A stretch of 64,000 nucleotides of DNA from the NCBI GenBank assembly GCA_017592665.1, contig JAGFNW010000001.1, forward strand, positions 496,001 through 560,000, in the 5' to 3' direction. The notes below the pieces were generated by a model. The model had not been told where the DNA came from, did no database searches, and saw nothing but the letters and a program-made list of their open reading frames with translations. The DNA comes from Streptosporangiaceae bacterium NEAU-GS5 (GTDB lineage Bacteria; Actinomycetota; Actinomycetes; Streptosporangiales; Streptosporangiaceae). Positions 19,574-26,946 of this stretch are shown here, piece after piece (position 1 is the stretch's first letter; the number at the start of each line of letters is the position of its first letter). The position numbers and the translations under genes were made by a program.

Positions 19574-20449
19574 CTACGGCGCGATGCGGGCGGCGACCTC
19601 CAGCAGGGCGGGGTCGTCGGGCGATTCCTGCACGCATCGGGCGAACAGCCATAGCTGAAGGCGGCCGGGGTCGACGTCGAGCAGGCCGGCCATTCGCCGT
19701 GTCAGGGCGACGGGATCCGTGTAGAGGCGTTCCGGGCAGTTCAGCATGTGCTGCAGTGCGTCGTAGGTGGGGTCCCCGAGATATGGCTTGGGGTCGACGG
19801 CCAGCCAGGGCATGCGGCGCGCGGCGAGAACGTTTTCGGCGTGCAAGTCCGTGCACAGCACGACATGCCGTTCGGCGCTGGACGGCAGCGCCCGCAAGAC
19901 GGCCATACCCTCGCGGTCAAGCCCAGGATCGACACGGTGGTCAGGTGTTGCCAGTCGTTGTTCGAATTCGCGGGCCCATTGGTCGCACATATCCTGCAGT
20001 GGGCGGAAGCGGTGGCCGTCGGGCGCCTGCCGCCACAGCCGGTGCAGCAGCGCGGCGATGACCACGTCCTGCTCCGGCTCGGTCAGCGCGTGGCCGAGCG
20101 CGGTGCCCGGGGTGCAGCGCTCGAGCAGCATGACACTGCTGTCGGCGATGTCGTGGGTGGCGTGCAGCCGGACCGCCCCGTCCCCGTCCCACAACGCCAG
20201 GGCGTCCACCTCGTGCTCGGCCTCGATATGACGCCAGCCGACCTTGAGGACCAGGTCTTCGCCGAGCGGGGTGCGTACCGGCGCGACCCAAGAACATCGC
20301 CCGCCCGGCTGGTACGGCGCGTCCAACTCCAGCGACCAGCGCTGCGACATCTCCGCGACAACCGACGGCAGCTCGGGTATCCACGCGCGAATCTCGCCGT
20401 CGCGGTCGGCGGCTTCGGCCAGATTCCTCGGCAACAACAGGCCGCCCAC
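19574..20449 (-). CDS. Aminoglycoside/hydroxyurea phosphotransferase family kinase (APH(6)-like)
   Basis: A 291-residue kinase of the APH(6)/hydroxyurea-resistance family. The N-terminus has WSLELDAPYQPGGRCSWV and LVLKVGWRHIEAEHE (ATP-binding Lys). The catalytic loop is LCTDLHAENVLAA and the metal-binding part WLAVDPKPYLGDPTYD. The loop has Thr where many relatives have Gly or His before Asp, a mild deviation. Family members phosphorylate streptomycin or hydroxyurea, and many chromosomal copies have no proven antibiotic substrate. The GTG at 20449 has AAGGTGA closely upstream. A repetitive GAGCGGGAG-rich leader precedes it. Confidence 0.85.
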   Translation of the reverse strand: MGGLLLPRNLAEAADRDGEIRAWIPELPSVVAEMSQRWSLELDAPYQPGGRCSWVAPVRTPLGEDLVLKVGWRHIEAEHEVDALALWDGDGAVRLHATHDIADSSVMLLERCTPGTALGHALTEPEQDVVIAALLHRLWRQAPDGHRFRPLQDMCDQWAREFEQRLATPDHRVDPGLDREGMAVLRALPSSAERHVVLCTDLHAENVLAARRMPWLAVDPKPYLGDPTYDALQHMLNCPERLYTDPVALTRRMAGLLDVDPGRLQLWLFARCVQESPDDPALLEVAARIAP

Positions 20450-20463
20450 GACTCACCTTCCTC

Positions 20464-20575
20464 TCGCTCGACTCGCGCCCGCTCGAACTCTCCGGCTCGG
20501 CCCTCTCCCGCTCGACTCGCTCCCGCTGGGCCGGCTCCCGCTCGGCCCTCGCCGCTTGCCCTCGCCCACTCGAAG
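20464..20575 (-). repeat. Degenerate GAGCGGGAG-type repeats before the kinase gene
   Basis: On the strand of the kinase gene, variants of CGAGCGGGAG recur about eight times in 110 bp. They are purine-rich and resemble stacked Shine-Dalgarno sequences. One frame reads an Arg/Glu repeat (RERVERERAEPES), but it is out of frame with the kinase and has no separate start signal. Confidence 0.45.
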
Positions 20576-20583
20576 TGACGCGT

Positions 20584-20916
20584 CTACCCGGTTGCCCCCT
20601 GCAGGGCCTGCTCCAACGCCCCGCGAAGTGCGGCCACCGACGGCGCCCCCTCCATGCGGCCATCCTCATTCCGATAAACCCGGCAAGCCAGAGCCGTCGC
20701 GGTCGCCGGATCGGCGAACGGGTCGCGGCCGTCGATCAGTAGGGTCGGCGAACCGTGCATCCGCCACTGCGCTGCCTGCTCAGCGTCGGTCACCGTTCGA
20801 CGCGTGATCGTGGCCGCCGCTGCTACGGCGCCGGTCTCGGCCAGCGCCAAAGCCAGGCGTCGCTCCAGCATCAGCGCGTTCGGGCAATCCGGCACCGTCA
20901 CCACTGTCAGCTCCAT
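20584..20916 (-). CDS. Small thioredoxin-like protein
   Basis: A 110-residue protein beginning MELTVVTVPDCPNALMLERRL, a beta-alpha opening with a single Cys where thioredoxins have CxxC. HGSPTLLIDGRDPF supplies the cis-Pro motif (SPT) and GR-D-PF. Similar small proteins in actinobacteria are annotated as thioredoxin-family or alkylmercury-lyase-associated proteins. Lacking a CxxC pair it may act as a monothiol carrier. It lies about 130 bp upstream of the kinase on the same strand. Confidence 0.7.
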   Translation of the reverse strand: MELTVVTVPDCPNALMLERRLALALAETGAVAAAATITRRTVTDAEQAAQWRMHGSPTLLIDGRDPFADPATATALACRVYRNEDGRMEGAPSVAALRGALEQALQGATG

Positions 20917-20963
20917 CTCGTGACCTCCGGTTCGACCGTAGTGCGCCGTGGCAGGATCGAGGC

Positions 20964-21476
20964 GTGCGGGAACAGCGCTACGTCGTCGACAGCCAGCCGG
21001 GCGGTCGAGGCCGCTTGTTCGTGCCAGTGCCGTTCGATCCGGACACGGTCTGGGCGCCCAAACCTGTCCATCATGTGACTGGCACGCTCAACGGCAGGGG
21101 CCTGCGCGCGGTGATCATCGAACACAACGGGCAACGCGGCTTTCTGCTTGGCCCTACCTGGGTCCGCGATTGCGCGGTCCAGCCGGGCGTACAGGTCAGC
21201 GTGGTGCTCATCCCGGAAGGCCCGCAGCGGGCCGACCTCGCCGACGACGTGGCCGCCGCGCTGGAGGCCAGCCCGACGGCCGGCGCGTTCTTCGACTCAC
21301 TCGCCCAGTTCTACACGCGGGCTTATCTCCGCTGGATCGATGCCACCAAGAACCGCCCTGACGTACGGAAGGAGCGGATCGCTGAGATGATCGGCCTGCT
21401 GGAGGCCGGGATCAAGGAGCGCCCCAAGCCTTCGTCTGACGACACACGGCGCCGCCAAGCCGGGGCACCCAGCTAG
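20964..21476 (+). CDS. DUF1905 / YdeI (OmdA)-type protein
   Basis: A 170-residue protein. Its first half has the DUF1905 small beta-barrel pattern (FVPVPFDPDTVWAPK, HHVTGTLNGRGLRAVI, GQRGFLLGPTWVRD, VSVVLIPEGPQRADL). The second half carries the YdeI/OmpD-associated block DDVAAALEASPTAGAFFDSL followed by RAYLRWIDATKNRPDVRKERI and IAEMIGLLEAG. The family has been linked to bacteriocin protection, but no catalytic role is settled. The GTG at 20964 is divergent from the thioredoxin-like gene, with 47 bp between starts. Confidence 0.85.
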   Translation: MREQRYVVDSQPGGRGRLFVPVPFDPDTVWAPKPVHHVTGTLNGRGLRAVIIEHNGQRGFLLGPTWVRDCAVQPGVQVSVVLIPEGPQRADLADDVAAALEASPTAGAFFDSLAQFYTRAYLRWIDATKNRPDVRKERIAEMIGLLEAGIKERPKPSSDDTRRRQAGAPS

Positions 21477-21506
21477 CGCGCAGACCCAGACAGGACGCCA
21501 AGCGTG

Positions 21507-21539
21507 ACCGCCCCTGGGATGGAAGCCCCATGGGGCGGT
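21507..21539. terminator. Hairpin terminator with short T-run
   Basis: ACCGCCCC (21507-21514) pairs with GGGGCGGT (21532-21539). It lies between the convergent YdeI-like and lipoprotein genes and is followed on the plus strand by GGTTTTGT within 15 bases. Confidence 0.6.
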
Positions 21540-21552
21540 ACGCGGTTTTGTG

Positions 21553-22239
21553 CTACATCTTGCGGATCGTCGCGAGGGGGAGGCTTCCGAGGAGGGTCTC
21601 CATGTCGACGCCCTTGATCTTTTGGCCGATGGGGCCCATGGTCCCGATGACGATGACGTGGCCGGCCTTCACCGTGCGATACGGGTTCTCGAGGTCATCG
21701 GGATAGAAGTAGAGAGGGTAACCCTTGAGCTTGCCGTTCGGCTTATCGAAGCAGGGCCTGAAGATACCGAGTTCTTCGAGCGGCTTGCCGGCGTACGCCT
21801 GGACCTTCGGCAGCCTGCAGTCGAGGAACTCCAGCGACATGAAGACGTCCTCGCCTACGTAGAGGTTGAGGTAGCGGTCCCCGTTGGGATTGGCCGTAGA
21901 CGGCGGGATGTCCGTCCAGACGGCGTTGGCCGGCGCGCCCTTGATCATGGGTAACTTGATCGCCAATAGACGGTCCGCGCTTGCGAGTTTGCCGCTGCTT
22001 TTGGTGCCCGTCGTAGGGGCGTCCGACGAAGGCTCCGAAGCGGGTTCGGTCGCCGGTTCTGACGCTGGTTCGGACGCCGGTTCCGTCGCGGGCGCGGACG
22101 CGGGTGCGCTGCTGGCCGCCGCGCGGTTTTCCTCGGGTTTGGCCGAGGACTTCGAGCATCCGGCGCACGCGAGGAGGGTGGCCACGGCGACCGCAGTAAG
22201 GACAACGCCGGCGTGGGGGCGTGCCGACTGATCTGACAT
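21553..22239 (-). CDS. Putative lipoprotein with Ser-Glu-Pro-Ala linker
   Basis: A 228-residue protein. The signal peptide ends in the lipobox LLACAGC. A low-complexity linker of EPASEPASEPATEPASEP repeats follows, about 30 residues. The globular domain (KLPMIKGAPANAVWTDIP to the end) contains two conserved-looking Cys (FLDCRLPK and FRPCFDKP). The ATG at 22239 has GGAGCGGAAG upstream. The repeat linker suggests the domain is held away from the membrane. I do not recognise the domain. Confidence 0.75.
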   Translation of the reverse strand: MSDQSARPHAGVVLTAVAVATLLACAGCSKSSAKPEENRAAASSAPASAPATEPASEPASEPATEPASEPSSDAPTTGTKSSGKLASADRLLAIKLPMIKGAPANAVWTDIPPSTANPNGDRYLNLYVGEDVFMSLEFLDCRLPKVQAYAGKPLEELGIFRPCFDKPNGKLKGYPLYFYPDDLENPYRTVKAGHVIVIGTMGPIGQKIKGVDMETLLGSLPLATIRKM

Positions 22240-22642
22240 CTTCCGCTCCAGTTGATGTGAGCCGCCGCGCCGGCTCAGTGCCCGGAGCCGGCGGCCAATG
22301 TGACTGCTGTGAATAGAGGGCGTGACGTCTTGTTCCACGCTGCGGCATCGTGAGCTCACAGACCGGATATGAGCTGACATCACCTACGCGCCGAACAGAC
22401 GCCACCGACGCCCACCACACGTAGTCGCGCCTCAACTTTCGGCGGGATACGGGAGGAAGCTGCTGCCGAAGGACGAGGGGCTGCGACAGCGACGCCTGCT
22501 TCAAGCTGAGCGTCCTCACCCCACTCACAAGTGAAGGCCGTTCACCGCCGGCTACGCGCCCTCGGACGAAATCACCCCTGCACCGTTCACACGAAGGGTC
22601 CACCCGCAATACCCAGTCGCAAGAATCTGCTCACTTCTACCG
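22240..22642. other. No convincing gene
   Basis: About 400 bp between the lipoprotein start and the first excisionase remnant. The open frames here have no start signals or recognisable content. The left part should contain the lipoprotein promoter; the right part is probably mobile-element debris. Confidence 0.5.
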
Positions 22643-22732
22643 GTGACATGGCTCAACACCGGCCGTGGTCGGCGGAAGATCAAGCGCGCTGACCTGGACG
22701 CGTGGCTGACGTCCTCCGAGCAGGCCGCATAG
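22643..22732 (+). pseudogene. Excisionase/HTH fragment (C-terminal end)
   Basis: The frame reads VTWLNTGRGRRKIKRADLDA, then WLTSSEQAA and a stop. This is the C-terminal half of an AlpA/excisionase-type helix-turn-helix protein, in which WLxTGR...RxxRADLDAWL is characteristic. The first half is missing upstream. It lies 100 bp from a degenerate tRNA-Arg att site, where xis genes normally lie, so it marks an older, largely deleted integrative element. Confidence 0.65.
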
Positions 22733-22831
22733 TCAGTGCGCCGAATGCCGACTTACGGGGTTTCTCGCCTCTGATCAGGCCCACAGTTGGCAACAGCCAG
22801 CGAGCTACAACGAGAACGGGCGGGACTCCGC

Positions 22832-22873
22832 GCCCCTGCAAGATTCGAACCTGCGCGCCCGGCTCGGGAGGCC
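22832..22873 (-). repeat. Degenerate att site: tRNA-Arg 3' half remnant
   Basis: This matches the 3' part of the intact tRNA-Arg at 55,922 with 39 of 43 positions conserved and one gap, including the T-loop GATTCGAACCTGC. It lacks the 5' half and cannot be a working tRNA. It is best explained as the oldest attachment-site scar in a tandem series. Confidence 0.7.
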
Positions 22874-23277
22874 AAGCGCGTACGAGACGTTGGCCAGGGA
22901 ATGCCCTCCCAGCCATGCCTGCAGTGCCTCCTGATGCGTCACGTGCCCCAAAAACCTCTCGGCGAGTAGTCCCGAGTTCGAATGATGCCTCATCAGGCGA
23001 CTATGTAGACACAAAGATGGCGTTCTGTGGAGTGGTTCAGTTCGTGACGATCAGTGAACAACTTCTAGCAGAAGGCGAGCCACCGTGACGGTCAAAGGGG
23101 AGGGCCCCATCTTCCCGAAAGGACACATCCACGCTGACTCTGTCGCAGTCTGACCTAATCGGACTAACTGCTGGAGTCACTCCGCAACAGCCGACAGCAT
23201 GGAGATGGTCCGCCGCTCACTGGCGTATGCTGCAAGAACTCTTCGGCCCACCATCGGAAGAGCACAAGAGATCGAGG
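22874..23277. other. No intact gene; possible element debris
   Basis: About 400 bp. One forward frame (around 23,142-23,280) reads LSQSDLIGLTAGVTPQQPTA and onward in protein-like composition but has no start and runs into the opposite-strand lipoprotein gene. I treat it as a remnant of unknown origin. Confidence 0.4.
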
Positions 23278-23631
23278 TTAGAGATCAGGGATGTCGCAGC
23301 CCTTGTTCGCCATGACCCCGATAATCGCCTGTATTCTATTTCTGAGTTGGATCGCCTGCATCTGAGCGGCGGTGACCGCCGGGCTGTCTCCCGTCATGGA
23401 TTCGTCACTCTCGGCGATACTGTCGTACTTGCGTGCCAGATATTCAAGGCTTCCGCAGCTCATGGATTCATAGTCGTCACCCGTCGACCCGGACTGCCCA
23501 GAGTCGGACTGCCCAGAGTCGGCACCCCCTCCGGTGCCTTCGGTCGAGGACCCTCCACCACATCCCGACCCGAAGGACAGAAGTAATCCCATGGCAAGCA
23601 ATGATGAAACAACAGGTCGCAACCCGCGCAC
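23278..23631 (-). CDS. Small putative lipoprotein
   Basis: A 117-residue protein from GTG 23631 with GAGGGG closely upstream. The signal peptide SSLLAMGLLLSF ends in GSGC, a lipobox. A Gly/Ser/Asp-rich low-complexity linker follows (SGQSDSGQSG). The C-terminal helix region contains two Cys (MSCGSLEYLA and KGCDIPDL). Codon use and GC content are lower than in the chromosomal genes, consistent with its position among mobile-element remnants. No family recognised. Confidence 0.65.
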   Translation of the reverse strand: MRGLRPVVSSLLAMGLLLSFGSGCGGGSSTEGTGGGADSGQSDSGQSGSTGDDYESMSCGSLEYLARKYDSIAESDESMTGDSPAVTAAQMQAIQLRNRIQAIIGVMANKGCDIPDL

Positions 23632-23809
23632 GGCCCCTCATCGATATCCCAACGATCCGAGCCCTCAAATGCTAGACCCGGCTCAAGACGCCGCAAGGGG
23701 AAACAACTCGGAACATCCGCCCTGGTACTCCAATTTTCGGATTTGTGCCACCACAAATCGGGATAAATTTTCTTTAGCTTCAATTTTCCCACCGCACAAA
23801 GGAGACATC

Positions 23810-23993
23810 ATGAGCGAAGCAGTTGCAGGGCACCATTGACGAAGTGTGCGCAGAGCTCCGCATCTCACGGCGCACATAGGAGAGATGGCGTGCCAGTGGC
23901 TCTGCGCCACAGTACATACAGCTCGGCAAGCGCGGACCAGTCCGCATTCGTCGCGAATGGCTGGATGAATGGCTCATGTCCGGCACGGCCTAG
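23810..23993 (+). pseudogene. Excisionase (AlpA/Xis-type) gene inactivated by frameshift and stop
   Basis: AAAGGAG precedes an ATG at 23810 that reads MSEAVAG and then ends early. One base out of frame the sequence continues as IDEVCAELRISRRT, an in-frame TAG, then ERWRASGSAPQYIQLGKRG and VRIRREWLDEWLMSGTA. This aligns well with the intact Xis at 51,252 (ITRRTWQHWRAIGKAP...LRILREDYETWL). Both a frameshift and a nonsense codon are needed to explain it, so it is dead. It indicates that an AICE-like element related to the present one once occupied this stretch. Confidence 0.8.
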
Positions 23994-24169
23994 CCCGACC
24001 AGATTTGCCGGCAGGAGTTCTGCCCGCACCTACTAAGTGGGCGTTCGGATCCTTGACGTGGGCAAATCCGATGATTCGTCCCGCGAGCCATGACTATCGC
24101 TTCGCGTGATTTGGATGGATATCAAGTCGGAGGCGGGCAGTCGGCCGCCCGTCTCAGGCCAGAAAATCC

Positions 24170-25139
24170 TGTCTCATCCCACGATGCTCGATATTGTCAC
24201 CCTACATAGCAACAACCTTACGAAGAGGCCTGGGCAAGCGCAGCCACATGCGATACGCCGAAGACATGCCCCAACAGCGCCCCTATCCCAGCGACCTGTC
24301 CGACGCCCGCTGGGAACTCATCGAACCCCTACTCACCGCCTGGCGCGACCAACGCCGAGGAAACGGCCTGGACATCGGCCGACCACCCGAACACGACCTG
24401 CGGGCCATCCTCAACGCCATCATCTACATCGACCGCACCGGCATCCCCTGGCGCTACCTGCCCCACGAGTACCCGCCCTGGCAGACCGTCTACACCTACT
24501 TCGCCCACTGGCAACGCGACGGCGTCTTCACCCAGCTCACCGGCCTGCTACGCCGCCTGGTCCGCACCAGCGAAGGACGCACCCCCGACCCCACCGCCGC
24601 CGTGATCGACGCCCAGAGCATCAAAACCTCCGCCAACGTCCCCGCCGCCAGCCAGGGCTACGACGCCGGCAAGAAGATCGCCGGCCGCAAACGCAGCATC
24701 GTCACCGACACCCTCGGCCTACTGCTCGCCGTCCTGGTCACCGCCGCCAGCACCTCCGACAGCGCCGCCGGCCTCCCCCTGCTCACCCAGGTCGCCGCCA
24801 CCCACCCCACGATCACCAAGACCTGGGCCGACAACGCCTACCGCAGCAAGGTCGTCGAAGCCGCAGCCGCCCTCGGCATCGACGTCGAAATCGTCCGCCG
24901 CGACCCCGCGACCACCGGCTTCGCCCCACTGCCACGCCGCTGGACCGTCGAGCGCACCTTCGGCTGGCTGATGTTCCACCGCCGCCTGGCCCGCGACTAC
25001 GAAGCCCGGCCCGACCGTTCCGAAGCCATGATCCACATCGCGATGATCGACCTCATCTCACGACGCCTCACCGGCGAATCCACCCCAACCTGGCGAGACA
25101 CCTGATCCCCAAATCAAACAGAACTCACGGGATCAGACA
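24170..25139 (+). mobile_element. IS5-family insertion sequence
   Basis: One transposase gene lies between terminal inverted repeats TGTCTCATCCC (24170-24180) and GGGATCAGACA (25129-25139), which match at ten of eleven positions. Length is about 970 bp. No convincing target-site duplication is visible, and the right flank is a truncated transporter gene whose 5' part is absent from the left flank, so a deletion accompanied or followed insertion. Confidence 0.8.
24248..25105 (+). CDS. IS5-family DDE transposase
   Basis: A 285-residue transposase starting MRYAEDMPQQRPYPSDLSDA. The N-terminal DUF4096-like block contains WELIEPLL and WRYLPHEYPPWQTVYTYF. The DDE residues are in AVIDAQSIKT, WADNAYRS and the YREK-like WTVERTFGWLMFHRRLARDYE. 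It appears intact, so this copy may still be active. The ATG at 24248 is 78 bp inside the left inverted repeat; an upstream in-frame start at 24194 is possible. Confidence 0.92.
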   Translation: MRYAEDMPQQRPYPSDLSDARWELIEPLLTAWRDQRRGNGLDIGRPPEHDLRAILNAIIYIDRTGIPWRYLPHEYPPWQTVYTYFAHWQRDGVFTQLTGLLRRLVRTSEGRTPDPTAAVIDAQSIKTSANVPAASQGYDAGKKIAGRKRSIVTDTLGLLLAVLVTAASTSDSAAGLPLLTQVAATHPTITKTWADNAYRSKVVEAAAALGIDVEIVRRDPATTGFAPLPRRWTVERTFGWLMFHRRLARDYEARPDRSEAMIHIAMIDLISRRLTGESTPTWRDT

Positions 25140-25845
25140 CCCACTCAGTGACGTCCTGTTCGCGGCGGGCCTGACCAGGGTAGGCCCCGCGACCGGGTCG
25201 CTGCTGACGGCCGGCGAATGCGCCCTGGTCGCAGTGCTGGGGGTCGTTGTGCTCGGTGAGCGGCTGCCCGCGCTGACCTGGGGAGCCGTCCTTGCCTGCG
25301 TGCCAGGGTAGTGGCTGCTGGAGGGACCCGCACCGGCTGCCGGGCCGGACAGCGCCGGGGTCTTCGGCGTCGTAGCCTCGACCCTGGTGCTGGCCGTCTA
25401 CTCGACCTGCGCCGCGCGCGTTGTCCGCCGTGGCGCCGATCCGCTTCGCGTCGCCTTCCATCAATACGGCTTCGCCGCGGCGTGCACCACGCTGGTGGCC
25501 ATGGGGTCGTGGATCACGCGACCGCCCGTGCTGAACGGGATAGAGCCCGAACGCTGGCTCGCCCTGATCGCTGCGGGTGTCCTGGTCGCCCTCCCGAGCC
25601 TGCTCTACCTCCAGGCCATCGTGCACATCTCCGTCGGTACAGCCGCGACGATCCTGAATCTTATCCCCGTGCTCGGCATGCTCATCTCAGTGGCGTGGCT
25701 GGGCGACACCCTGACGGTGCGACAACTCATCGGAGGCGCGGTGCTGGTCATCTGTACCGCCCTGGTGTCGCTGCGGCCGGCGGTCGTCCCGCACAGGGCG
25801 CGACCTCGCACCTGGCGCGGCCCGACGTACGGCGGCCCTCGATGA
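25140..25845 (+). pseudogene. EamA/DMT-family transporter, 5'-truncated with internal stop
   Basis: Starting at the IS right end the frame reads VGPATGSLLTAGECALVAVL, LGERLPALTWGAVLACVPG, then an in-frame TAG (25309-25311) and WLLEGPAPAAG. It continues to a full second EamA domain with hydrophobic helices and the typical ending VGTAATILNLIPVLGMLIS and RQLIGGAVLVICTALVS. Drug/metabolite transporters of this family have two such domains (ten helices). Most of the first one is missing, and the stop lies between the two, so the gene is dead. Confidence 0.8.
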
Positions 25846-26021
25846 CGTTGGCCACGTAGGGATTGCTGAGCTGAGCACGCCCCTGACCCCACTCTTCGAC
25901 GTCATGGAGCCGGTCCCAGCGACGTGAGCCCTCCACCGACGCGACAGCCAGGCCATCTCGCTGGCCAACCAGCCGAATTTCAACTCCAGCGAGTGCCCGC
26001 AGGCACGCGCTAGCCTCAGGC

Positions 26022-26600
26022 ATGGACAGCGTGAACTACCTGGACGTCGCGCGTTCAATCGCCGAAATGCTGGGAGTGCTCGGTCCGCATGACGCAGAGG
26101 ATTGGACGGTTCCGGCGGGCCCGCTGGAGTGGGACTGCCGCGCGACGGCCGTTCACGTCGCGCACGACCTGCTCGCCTACGCCGGGCAGGTGGCGGCCCG
26201 TCCTTCCGGCGCTTATCTTCCCTTGGACCTGGTCGTCCGCCCCGAGGCATCCCCTTGGCAGGTGCTCGAAGTGGTCGCCGCTTGCGGGGAGTTGCTCGTC
26301 AGCGCTCTGGCCAGAGCCGATCCTGGGACGCGGGCCTGGCACTGGGGGCCGTGCGACCCGTCGGGCTTCGCAGCAATGGGCGTCGGTGAGGTCCTGCTTC
26401 ATACCCACGACATCACCCAGGGACTCGGCGTGCCATGGCTGCCTGCGGCCCCGTTGTGCGAGGCGGTTCTCCACCGCCTCTTCCCCGACGCCCCACCCGG
26501 CGAACCTGCCGCGGTCCTGCTCTGGTGTACCGGCCGTGGCGAACTCGACGGCCGGCCCGGCGTGACTTCGTGGGTCTGGCGGGCGGCCCTGCCTAGCTGA
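26022..26600 (+). CDS. Mycothiol-dependent maleylpyruvate isomerase-like (DinB-superfamily) protein
   Basis: A 192-residue protein with the MDMPI N-terminal pattern. It has WDCRATAVHVAHDLLAYAGQ (first helix with a metal-ligand His), a middle WHWGPCDPSGFAAMG segment and GVGEVLLHTHDITQGLG, which supplies HTHD metal ligands. Family members bind a divalent metal and often use mycothiol as cofactor in isomerase or S-transferase reactions; the substrate is unknown. The ATG at 26022 begins MDSVNYLDVARS. No operon partner is visible. Confidence 0.85.
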   Translation: MDSVNYLDVARSIAEMLGVLGPHDAEDWTVPAGPLEWDCRATAVHVAHDLLAYAGQVAARPSGAYLPLDLVVRPEASPWQVLEVVAACGELLVSALARADPGTRAWHWGPCDPSGFAAMGVGEVLLHTHDITQGLGVPWLPAAPLCEAVLHRLFPDAPPGEPAAVLLWCTGRGELDGRPGVTSWVWRAALPS

Positions 26601-26836
26601 ACGGCTAGTACTCCGCAGCGGCAGGCGCGGGCCTGGTGGCGTCGTCGCCATCGTGGCCAGTGGATCCGATGTTCGGCGGGGTGGCGGGGCCGGTGGAGAT
26701 GGCATTGTTTCGCCCGTGAACGTCCTTGAGCCGCGCACGCGGTGGAGCGTGCCTCAGTACGACTACCCGGACGTCAGGCGTCGTGAAACCGTAAGCGGAG
26801 AGATCTCGGACGTCGACAGGACCCGAAAGGGGCGCC

Positions 26837-26944
26837 GTGGCAGAGGTGTGGATCGCCGCTGATGAGCATGACATCGATACTTTGATAGGTGCCGCCTCCA
26901 GCCCTGGCGGATCGACCCTCCCCGACACCGCTCAGGATTGGTAA
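26837..26944 (+). CDS. Small ORF upstream of the caspase gene
   Basis: A GTG-initiated 35-codon frame with AAAGGGG just upstream begins VAEVWIAADEHDIDTLIGAA and ends TAA three bases before the caspase GTG start, so translational coupling is plausible. The caspase partner belongs to a type usually found with a small effector-associated constant component (EACC1) protein. This peptide is too short to be that protein; it could be a leader, a remnant, or a real small component. Confidence 0.4.
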   Translation: MAEVWIAADEHDIDTLIGAASSPGGSTLPDTAQDW

Positions 26945-26946
26945 CG

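Noticed and set aside
24106-25311. 401-codon frame crossing the IS element
   Set aside because: It is the transposase read out of frame (Arg/Pro/His-rich); only its last 55 codons, after the IS end, are real EamA sequence.
26653-26862. 69-codon frame before the caspase gene
   Set aside because: Low-complexity Gly/Arg composition and no ribosome-binding site.
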